A stretch of 64,000 nt of DNA from Pedobacter hiemivivus (GTDB lineage Bacteria > Bacteroidota > Bacteroidia > Sphingobacteriales > Sphingobacteriaceae): NCBI RefSeq assembly GCF_004331685.1, contig NZ_SJSM01000004.1, positions 248,001 to 312,000 on the forward strand, in the 5' to 3' direction. The translations under genes were made by a program, and so were the position numbers. This document shows, piece after piece, positions 24,980 through 31,826 of this stretch. Every line of letters starts with the position of its first letter. The first letter of the stretch is position 1. The notes below the pieces were generated by a model. It ran no database searches, was not told where the DNA came from, and saw nothing but the letters and a program-made list of their open reading frames with translations.

Positions 24980-26500
24980 TCAATACAATCCCAATTCGCT
25001 TACCGCTATACATACTGGCGCATAAAACTTTACCCTAACCCGATCCGCTGTTTCTGTTTGCGGCAATCGGATAATACGGTTGGCACCAATGCTGGTTGCC
25101 TTAGCAATTTGTACCCAGGCATTATTCTTATAAACCTCTACACCTACGCTATCTATTCTTTGACCCAATTTAATGTTTTCACGTAACTGAACGATAGAGA
25201 AACTTACCGGTTTTATAAATTCAAGTTCAGCTGTTGCTTGATGTACCGCATCATCTGTAGCCCAATAACTGTAACGATCCCTGTCAGTTAAGTTGGCCGA
25301 GCCAAATAAAACCAGTCCCTTATTACGCTCATTTAATAAATTCGATGGATTACCACTACCCAATAAAAAATTCATCCCACCACGAACATTTGATAAACTG
25401 ATTTTTGCTTGCTTTGCCAGATTATTTGCAAATACTTTTTTTAGCATTGCTCCAAACTTTGCCAATGTATCTACATCATTTTGATGAAGTAATCCTTCTG
25501 TTGTCGGCGATAATCCAAGATCCAAACTACCACCTCTGCCCACCGAGCTGCAATAAATATTAAAAAGTTGCGCAACAGATTTCACTTTATCATCCTGATC
25601 CTTATGATAAAACCAGCCTGGTCTTAAAGCAACATCAGCTTCAAAAGGAATCCATTGCTTACCACCTCTCGTTCCGCTGCCCAGATTAGCCTCATTCATA
25701 AAGCCAGGCATAGCCGGTTTTCCATTTTTTCCTTCAATTGTAATCGTAGCCCAGCTGGTCTCGGGCGCAAGTCCCCTTTCATTACCAAGCCACCTTACAT
25801 CCAAACCTACATCACTAAATATAGCCGCATTAGGCTGCATTTTACGCGTTATATTTTCCCAGGTATTGTGCCAATCATAATACTTAGATTGATCTACTTT
25901 TCTTTGCTCCTTTTTCCCGCCATAATAACCATCGCCACCATTGGCCCCATCATGCCAACTCATAAACAATTCGCCATAGTTGCTATACAATTCCTTTATC
26001 TGGTTTCTGTAGACGTCGATATAGGCCGGACTACCATAATTAGGGTTATTCCTATCCCAAGGCGAACAGTATACGCCGAACTTCAGTCCTTCCTTTTTTG
26101 CCGCCAGTTGAAAATCCTTTACCAGATCCCCCTTACCATTTCCCCAAATGCTTTTACTAATGTTATAGTCGGACGTTTTTGTAGGCCATAAGGCAAAGCC
26201 ATCATGGTGTTTGGCGACAGCTATTACCCCATTAAATCCAGCAGCTTTAGCAGCCTGCACAATTTGTAATGCATTAAATTTTGTAGGATTGAAAAGTGAG
26301 GGTTCAGCATCACCATAGCCCCATTCTTTGTTCTGAAAGGTTGTCGGTGTAAAATGAATCAGGCAGTACATTTCTGTCTCATGCCATTTCAACTGCCTTG
26401 GCGAAGGCAGAACTCCATAAGGTTTAGGGGCTTTGACTTGCGCAACTAATGTGCTAGTTAAACACAAAATAAGAGCGAATACGGTTAATTTCTTTATCAT
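24980..26500 (-). CDS. Alpha-L-fucosidase, glycoside hydrolase family 29, 506 aa
   Basis: A signal peptide (MIKKLTVFALILCLTSTLVA) precedes a GH29 TIM barrel. The substrate-binding block is AVAKHHDGFALWPTKTSDYN, and the nucleophile is Asp184 in LFMSWHDGANGGDGYYGG. A small beta domain at the end (about 420-506; FSIVQLRENIKLGQRIDSVG) is typical of GH29. It removes alpha-linked L-fucose from glycans in the periplasm or outside. No other polysaccharide-utilisation genes adjoin it, so it looks like a stand-alone glycosidase. Confidence 0.93.
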   Translation of the reverse strand: MIKKLTVFALILCLTSTLVAQVKAPKPYGVLPSPRQLKWHETEMYCLIHFTPTTFQNKEWGYGDAEPSLFNPTKFNALQIVQAAKAAGFNGVIAVAKHHDGFALWPTKTSDYNISKSIWGNGKGDLVKDFQLAAKKEGLKFGVYCSPWDRNNPNYGSPAYIDVYRNQIKELYSNYGELFMSWHDGANGGDGYYGGKKEQRKVDQSKYYDWHNTWENITRKMQPNAAIFSDVGLDVRWLGNERGLAPETSWATITIEGKNGKPAMPGFMNEANLGSGTRGGKQWIPFEADVALRPGWFYHKDQDDKVKSVAQLFNIYCSSVGRGGSLDLGLSPTTEGLLHQNDVDTLAKFGAMLKKVFANNLAKQAKISLSNVRGGMNFLLGSGNPSNLLNERNKGLVLFGSANLTDRDRYSYWATDDAVHQATAELEFIKPVSFSIVQLRENIKLGQRIDSVGVEVYKNNAWVQIAKATSIGANRIIRLPQTETADRVRVKFYAPVCIAVSELGLY

Positions 26501-26567
26501 TTAAAAACCAATTATACGCTAATATAACATCTAATTTTCTTTTGGAAAGGACAAAGGAATGAATTAA

Positions 26568-27875
26568 TCAGCTTTTATAGAATAAGAATGAAGGATCTGA
26601 AATCACCAGGACAGTCATTAGTTTTCGTGCTTTCATCAATATGATACCTTGTTGGGCCAGCACCTTGCGCAAATCTTCAAGATTGGTCATATCGGCTTTT
26701 ATGGTTAGGTCTATTTCGTAGGTTATGTTAGCCATATCCAAAATGGGGTCCTCATTTTGATTGTACATCATTATTTCTTGTAGCACCCTAGCCATCTTTA
26801 CCTTCTTAAAGGCAAAACCGGAACTGTTTCCCTTGATACTGCTCGTTACAGCCTTGCTCCTTAGGTCCTGGGCCGCTTTCTCCGTCATAGTTAACATCCA
26901 GCAGGGCATATCCTGTCGCTCCTCCTCTACATTGTAGCCAAAGTATTTCTTTAAATCGCATTGCATAGCATATTGCATATAAGGCTTATTCTGCTTTTCA
27001 TTTGGCACCGATAAGGCGTAGTTATAAAAACCCTTTTGCGTATTGACATCATTATTAAAAGGTTCAAAATCAGTCAATCGTAGAACAGGCCATTTATACA
27101 CACGTCCATATAAATTCGAATCTACAGCTGTCCAGCGCGATTTCCCATAATAAGCTATATTGTAAAGATCAGCCAGGCTCGTTCCATTTGTTGCGTATTT
27201 ACCTGTTACAACCCCTCTTTCGATATCATAATCCCTATCCATTGTAATCTCCTTGCTCCATTTACTGAGCTCGGATCTATGGAAAAAAGTAGATTCATTG
27301 ACTTGCTGAGCCTTTGTGCTTAGCACAAGTAACAAACTAATGATTAATGTAGCGAGTAAGTTTTTGCAGTTCATAGGCATTAAATTATAACCAGGAGATT
27401 GTACTATATACGGATTAATTTTTGATTCGGATGTAGGAGAATGAGGCATTAGTTTATTTAAGTTGAATTCCTCCGTCCAATACGATTCATCAGTATGTTT
27501 GGCATAGGCCTTATAATGTGCTATGCCATTCGCTGTGATCAGTAGCTGATGGGCTTCGAGTTGATTTTCTGGATGCATAAATGTTAGTTCTTCTTCTGGA
27601 GTAAATGTAATATACGCCCAATCTTCATGTCTGCCTAAAATTCCTTTTGCTATGCGCCGATCTGGACTATTGTAATAGCTTATGGATCGATCCCAAAAGC
27701 TATGGCAGTTGAAATCTTTATCCGCTTTGAATTGGCTTATGGCCTGTAAGCGGGTTTGAATAAGCGCTTTCCAAGATGCTGTTGCATATATAATAGCAAA
27801 TTCGACACGATCCCAATCACTTGTCGTGTTGGCTTTAATCAATATGTGTTCCGTTGGTTTCCTTGATCTTTTCAT
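26568..27875 (-). CDS. In-frame fusion: cytoplasmic-type N-terminal domain of unknown function + exported DUF3738-type protein, 435 aa
   Basis: Residues 1-167 have no signal peptide and look like a soluble domain (SDWDRVEFAIIYATASWKAL, GRHEDWAYITFTPEEELTF). At residue 168 (base 27374) a complete signal peptide begins (MNCKNLLATLIISLLLVLST, cleaved at KAQQ). It is followed by a secreted domain whose end (DMANITYEIDLTIKADMTNL, VLAQQGIILMKARKLMTVLV) fits DUF3738, a domain common near TlpA proteins. An internal signal peptide in one open frame is odd: either two genes have lost the stop between them, or the second is translated from its own ATG at 27374. Function unknown. Confidence 0.6.
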   Translation of the reverse strand: MKRSRKPTEHILIKANTTSDWDRVEFAIIYATASWKALIQTRLQAISQFKADKDFNCHSFWDRSISYYNSPDRRIAKGILGRHEDWAYITFTPEEELTFMHPENQLEAHQLLITANGIAHYKAYAKHTDESYWTEEFNLNKLMPHSPTSESKINPYIVQSPGYNLMPMNCKNLLATLIISLLLVLSTKAQQVNESTFFHRSELSKWSKEITMDRDYDIERGVVTGKYATNGTSLADLYNIAYYGKSRWTAVDSNLYGRVYKWPVLRLTDFEPFNNDVNTQKGFYNYALSVPNEKQNKPYMQYAMQCDLKKYFGYNVEEERQDMPCWMLTMTEKAAQDLRSKAVTSSIKGNSSGFAFKKVKMARVLQEIMMYNQNEDPILDMANITYEIDLTIKADMTNLEDLRKVLAQQGIILMKARKLMTVLVISDPSFLFYKS

Positions 27876-27944
27876 TTTCTTCCATTTTCAGGGTTGTTAA
27901 TGCTGATATTAATGGAATCAGTAAGGAGGGGAATATTTACAGGT

Positions 27945-27989
27945 ATTATGAATGTTATTCATAATTTTTCTGCGTTCGGCAGAAATTAT
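27945..27989. repeat. Two overlapping hairpins that exclude each other
   Basis: Hairpin A: ATTATGAAT (27945-27953), loop GTT, ATTCATAAT (27957-27965), nine perfect pairs. Hairpin B: ATAA-TT-TTTCTGC (27961-27973), loop of five, GCAGAAATTAT (27979-27989), eleven pairs with a two-base bulge. They share 27961-27965, so only one can form at a time. Confidence 0.6.
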
Positions 27990-27999
27990 TAAACAAAAA

Positions 28000-28129
28000 G
28001 CGTGGAACCCCACTTACCGCTTTAGAGGCCCTAGGAAGCCTTGGAACGAATAAGCAAGGCCCACGCTTATTGCGTGAGCACTCTTCACTTATCCTCTTGT
28101 TCCGTTGAAATTTCCTAGGTTTCTAAAGC
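28000..28129. repeat. Long compound palindrome, possible structured RNA or mobile palindromic element
   Basis: The outer stem is GCTTTAGA (28019-28026) with TCTAAAGC (28122-28129), continued by CCTAGGAA (28030-28037) with TTCCTAGG (28112-28119). Inner stems are GGAAC (28043-28047) with GTTCC (28099-28103) and ATAAG (28050-28054) with CTTAT (28088-28092). The apical hairpin is CACGC-TTATT-GCGTG (28062-28076). Alternative pairings exist: AGCGTGG (27999-28005) with CCACGCT (28061-28067), and AATAAGC (28049-28055) with GCTTATT (28065-28071). No reverse transcriptase or transposase lies near. Confidence 0.65.
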
Positions 28130-28300
28130 AAGATTCTTAAGTGCTAAATGCTTCAAATATTTTGAAGATTCGGCAAAAGTATAATATTAGCTTGTTACAT
28201 ACATTTTTATTTTATCAAATATACATATATTAAATTTATTGACACATATTTTTCTATAAAATTAATTATTGTGATAATTTATAATATTTTGGACGGATTC

Positions 28301-28377
28301 ACAGAATTTTGAGGTCAGAGATGGACATTTATATTGTTACAATGACAATAATACCGTCAGTTTAACCAAAATTCTGT
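28301..28377. repeat. 11-bp perfect inverted repeat ACAGAATTTTG / CAAAATTCTGT upstream of the HNH-HIT pair
   Basis: The arms are 28301-28311 and 28367-28377, 55 bp apart; the right arm ends 33 bp before the ATG of the HNH gene. It could be a pair of operator sites for looping, or the remnant ends of an inserted element. Confidence 0.45.
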
Positions 28378-28410
28378 AACTAATCTCAAATATTTGTACC
28401 TTGATTCGTC

Positions 28411-29442
28411 ATGAGTACACAATTTCAAATTAATGATCCCTCACTAGAATCTCAATGGAGATCATTGATTCTATTTGGAAAGAATTCCGCTACCTATAAA
28501 TTTGCCTTTGCAAAGTCATTAATTCACCTAATCGACAATCAGACAACCTCCATTAGTTTAGCCGATTTAGCAGTACCGTTTGCAGGTCATATTGTAAACC
28601 ACCTAAAAGCTAGCGATAAACAAGGCAGTTCTCAGAGTAGTAAATTTCTAAATAGTTGTCGTGCTTTTATAAATAATGAGTTATCTCAAGACCAGCTATA
28701 TAGAGATACGGAGAAATATGGTTTTGTAAACGTAATTGATGCATTTCAAAATGTTAATGGTGGCGCCATACCTAACGTATTTTATGAAAAGAATTTTGCT
28801 GCGGATAAAAAGGAAATAATAATTACGGACAGCTTACTCAAGCTACGTGATACCTTTCAATTTAAGAATCTAGATCAAGAGGTTGAAGCTAGGTGGAAAC
28901 TGGTAGAAACTGCATGGAGTTTGAATGTAAATCGGAATTTACTTGAGGTAAAATACGATGCGCTTGATTCTATGTTATTTGTGCAGAATAATTTCATGCG
29001 AAGAGTAAACATTACCTCTGTACGAGATGCACTTAATGGGTATCAAAAAGGCAAGTGTTTCTACTCCTATCAGGACATTTCTATTCGTAAAGGTGATGAA
29101 TTAAACATGTGTGCTATAGACCATTTTTTACCACACCTCCATAAGCAATACCACCATAATGAAGGTGCAAATATAAATGGCGTTTGGAACCTTGTTCTGA
29201 CGGACAAACGAATAAATAACAACAAAAGCGCTAGAATACCCGAAAAAAGATTTCTAGAGAGGCTCTTTAATAGAAACGAGTTTTATATTGAAAGTAAACA
29301 CCCTCTGGCCGAAACCATCATTAATCAAACAGGGACTACACGTGCGCAAAGAATAGCATTTCTAGAAAAACAATATAACTTAGCATCGGAATTGGCCATT
29401 CATAAATGGCGACCTAAAATAGAACTAGCAGGAAGTTTTTAA
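28411..29442 (+). CDS. HNH-type endonuclease, 343 aa (first gene of an HNH-HIT pair)
   Basis: The C-terminal part carries an HNH (beta-beta-alpha metal) core: GKCFYSYQDI at the zinc-ribbon position (the usual second Cys of CxxC is missing), AIDHFLPH with the Asp-His pair at 237-238, GVWNLVLTDKRINNNKSAR with Asn260 and Asn270. The first 200 residues are a helical domain that I do not recognise and may be the sensing part. The gene shares one base with the following HIT gene (TAATG), so the two proteins are made together. Its setting beside a methyltransferase operon, an SRA-HNH gene and a SIR2 gene suggests defence against foreign DNA. Confidence 0.75.
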   Translation: MSTQFQINDPSLESQWRSLILFGKNSATYKFAFAKSLIHLIDNQTTSISLADLAVPFAGHIVNHLKASDKQGSSQSSKFLNSCRAFINNELSQDQLYRDTEKYGFVNVIDAFQNVNGGAIPNVFYEKNFAADKKEIIITDSLLKLRDTFQFKNLDQEVEARWKLVETAWSLNVNRNLLEVKYDALDSMLFVQNNFMRRVNITSVRDALNGYQKGKCFYSYQDISIRKGDELNMCAIDHFLPHLHKQYHHNEGANINGVWNLVLTDKRINNNKSARIPEKRFLERLFNRNEFYIESKHPLAETIINQTGTTRAQRIAFLEKQYNLASELAIHKWRPKIELAGSF

Positions 29443-29807
29443 TGAAAGATTTTTTAAGTACCCCAAAGCATAACATCATCTATACTAACGATTACTTCTT
29501 TATCATCGAAGATGCCTTCCCCGTTTCACCAGGACACCTTTTGATTATTTCCAATATTGTTAGAGCAGATTATTTCAGTTTGACAGATAAGGAGAAGCAT
29601 AGTCTTGTCGATACCATTGAAGTAGCTAAATCTCTGGTGTTAAAAAAATATACAGCTGACGGCTTTAATATTGGAATGAATTGTGGTGAAACCGCGGGCC
29701 AAACAGTATTTCATTTTCATTGTCATTTAATACCGAGGTACAAGGGGGATATGGAGAATCCACGTGGCGGAGTGAGGTATTGCATTCCGGAAAAAGGTAA
29801 TTATTAA
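29442..29807 (+). CDS. HIT-family nucleotide-binding protein, 121 aa
   Basis: The histidine triad is HFHCHLIP (His91, His93, His95), preceded by FNIGMNCGETAGQTVF and followed by DMENPRGGVR. This is a complete HIT domain of the Hint/Fhit/Ap4A-hydrolase class, which cleaves nucleotide-phosphate bonds (AMP-lysine, Ap4A or similar). It overlaps the HNH gene by one base. A HIT enzyme tied to a nuclease could activate it, remove an AMP mark, or degrade a nucleotide signal; which of these is not visible. The length (121) is normal for the family. Confidence 0.9.
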   Translation: MKDFLSTPKHNIIYTNDYFFIIEDAFPVSPGHLLIISNIVRADYFSLTDKEKHSLVDTIEVAKSLVLKKYTADGFNIGMNCGETAGQTVFHFHCHLIPRYKGDMENPRGGVRYCIPEKGNY

Positions 29808-29909
29808 GAAGTTCTTTATTTATACAATTTTAGACCTACAGTAATCTAAACTTTTGTGAATGTATCCAATATTTTGGAGGTAAATGCATAAATTAGCATT
29901 ATCGTATTC

Positions 29910-29934
29910 AATATTGTATTTTAAATACAGTATT
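29910..29934. promoter_or_regulatory. 25-bp near-perfect palindrome before the SRA-HNH gene
   Basis: The centre is GTATTT-T-AAATAC (29916-29928). The two arms extend to 29910 and 29934 with a single mismatch. It ends 19 bp before the ATG at 29954, where a repressor site controlling a restriction enzyme gene would be expected. Confidence 0.5.
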
Positions 29935-29953
29935 TTATTAAACTCCAAAATTA

Positions 29954-30832
29954 ATGTTCGACTTTCAAATAAGCCATGAATATCTTCGTGAAGATCTATT
30001 AGAATTTGTTGACAGTAAGCAACAACAATCTGGAATTATTTGGGGACCTAAGGAACCTGGATGTGTAATTGTGACTTCCGGAGGAAGACATGGCAAAAAA
30101 GCTGGTTATCATGATGGGAAAAATGAGGACGGCAGTTGGAGTTATATCGGTCAGGGATCCAAGGGACATCAGGATCCTGAACGTTTCTCTAACTCACTTC
30201 TAACAAATCAACAAAAAAGTGTATTACTATTTAGTACAAAGGAACCCAACAGCAAAGAGGCTAAAGAAAGAGGTAATCATAAAAAGAGATATAAATTCGA
30301 AGGGATTTACGAGGTACTTTCCTGGGAGAAAATAAAAGTAACGGAAGGAAAGCGATCAGGCGATCAATTAGTAGTATACCATCTTATTCCTTCTAATAAC
30401 ATATTTAATGACTTTGAAGTAGAAGCCGCTATTCCAATAAAAAATGGACTTTCTTTAGCAGATTTAGAAAAAAAAATTAAAGACACCCCAAGAAAGAACG
30501 AGCCAAGAATAAAGCTTACTGTTCAAGAATACAAAGAACGAAGTAGACTGGTTAAAACCTATGCACTTTTACGAGCTAATGGAGTTTGTGAATTATGTGA
30601 AAATCCAGCCCCATTTGTTTCCGAAGCTGGAATTCCATTTTTGGAAGTTCACCATATTTTTCGCTTAGCGGATGACGGACCGGATGCTCCAGAAAATGTG
30701 GCTGCATTGTGTCCTAATTGTCATAGAGAAAGTCATTTTGGGAAGAATAAAGTAGTAATAAAAAATTTTCTGAAAACAAAAATTCAAAATGTAAAAATAG
30801 AAGAGCAAATTGAATTCAGGTATATAAAATAA
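29954..30832 (+). CDS. SRA-like/HNH endonuclease (modification-dependent or type II restriction enzyme), 292 aa
   Basis: The N-terminal domain (about 1-150) resembles SRA/YDG-type modified-base readers: GRHGKKAGYHDGKNEDG, WSYIGQGSKGHQD, then a KSVLLF strand and FEGIYEVLSW. The C-terminal HNH domain is complete: CELC (212-215), FLEVHHIFRLADDGPDAPEN (His233, His234), Asn248 and ALCPNCHRESHFG. Similar proteins cut DNA carrying 5-methyl- or hydroxymethylcytosine (McrA type). It converges with a cytosine methyltransferase operon, 65 bp from its 3' end, so it may instead be the restriction partner of that enzyme. It has its own palindromic operator candidate. Confidence 0.78.
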   Translation: MFDFQISHEYLREDLLEFVDSKQQQSGIIWGPKEPGCVIVTSGGRHGKKAGYHDGKNEDGSWSYIGQGSKGHQDPERFSNSLLTNQQKSVLLFSTKEPNSKEAKERGNHKKRYKFEGIYEVLSWEKIKVTEGKRSGDQLVVYHLIPSNNIFNDFEVEAAIPIKNGLSLADLEKKIKDTPRKNEPRIKLTVQEYKERSRLVKTYALLRANGVCELCENPAPFVSEAGIPFLEVHHIFRLADDGPDAPENVAALCPNCHRESHFGKNKVVIKNFLKTKIQNVKIEEQIEFRYIK

Positions 30833-30897
30833 ACCGTGTGATGTAAAATAAACTGTCTTACCTCAATATTTCTAATGAAACACAGCCTAGTTCGTCA

Positions 30898-31824
30898 TTA
30901 ATCCAACTTAACACTTAAATGGTCAGCCAGACCCAAAAAACTTTCCCTGTGAGTTATTAATTTTTTTCTTATAGAAATACATTGCTTATCGTCACAAACA
31001 TACGCCTCCCCATCTTGACCAAAACCTGCTAAATGAAGAGTTCCATCTTTTATGATAGATTTAGAATGAGCAAATTTATTCCTAACACCTATCACATCAT
31101 CACCATAGGTTTTATTTATGTCTAAAAAAGTCAGAACCTCGTCAGTTGGATTCTTTTTCAATAAGTCACGAAATATCCCCCACTTCCTATTAGCCTCAAT
31201 TTTATGAAAAAATTTCTCAAATCCAAGTTCTTGATATTTCGCCATAAGTTTATCTGGAGATTTCCTCAAAAATCCCTCTATATATTCCTCTACTATTTGG
31301 GAAAGGGTATCATCCGTAAGTTTTAGTTTATTATAAGCTAAATCCATAACAATCTGCTCAATAATTACATCTAATTCACTCGTTTCAGAAGTAATTAAGC
31401 CTCTAGTGGCATTTAATTCAAGTAATTTCGAAACTGATAACGATATAAGATCTTCTATTTTCTCAATAAGACCTCTTCTACCACTATGGAAAGATATTCT
31501 ATCATACCCTAATAATTTAACTGCAATCTCTTTGAGATTTGTTTGAGAAGAATAAAATAAAACTTCGTTGTTAATCTTTCGATCCCTTAATTCTTTAATT
31601 ATTGAGTCTCCTTGTTGACCATCTTGAATATTATAATCAGATATTATTAAATCGTATTTAATTTCATCAAAATATTTAGTAATATCTGCTCCATCTTTCA
31701 AAGGTAAAAGATTAGGATTAAATCCCAACTCTCTTAAAAAATCAAGAACCTGATCTAAGTCCCCAGAAGCTTTAAGCTTATTGATCTCATCATCGATCCA
31801 AATTATATTATAATTTAACTGCAT
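30898..31824 (-). CDS. Receiver-domain protein with a HEPN-like C-terminal domain, 308 aa
   Basis: Residues 1-130 form a receiver domain: IIWIDDE (Asp11-Asp12-Glu13), phosphoacceptor Asp63 in LIISDYNI, and YSS at 91-93 for the Thr/Ser switch. The usual conserved Lys is not evident; the position is close to FHSGRRG (His113). Residues 150-308 are helical and contain GVRNKFAHS, that is Arg248-X4-His253, the RX4-6H motif of HEPN ribonucleases. There is no DNA-binding domain, so the output is probably enzymatic, not transcriptional. The ATG lies two bases after the stop of the dual-GHKL kinase gene, so the two form a two-component-like pair. Confidence 0.8.
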   Translation of the reverse strand: MQLNYNIIWIDDEINKLKASGDLDQVLDFLRELGFNPNLLPLKDGADITKYFDEIKYDLIISDYNIQDGQQGDSIIKELRDRKINNEVLFYSSQTNLKEIAVKLLGYDRISFHSGRRGLIEKIEDLISLSVSKLLELNATRGLITSETSELDVIIEQIVMDLAYNKLKLTDDTLSQIVEEYIEGFLRKSPDKLMAKYQELGFEKFFHKIEANRKWGIFRDLLKKNPTDEVLTFLDINKTYGDDVIGVRNKFAHSKSIIKDGTLHLAGFGQDGEAYVCDDKQCISIRKKLITHRESFLGLADHLSVKLD

Positions 31825-31826
31825 AA

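Larger units (their letters stand above)
27876..28410. other. 535-bp gene-free stretch between divergent genes, strongly palindromic
   Basis: It contains two overlapping hairpins (27945-27989), a long compound palindrome (28000-28129) and an 11-bp inverted repeat pair (28301-28377). No convincing reading frame. It separates the core-type genes on the left from the defence-type genes on the right and is thus the likely left edge of the island. Confidence 0.6.

Noticed and set aside
28000..28129. Retron ncRNA (msr-msd)
   Set aside because: The fold is suggestive, but no reverse transcriptase gene exists nearby.
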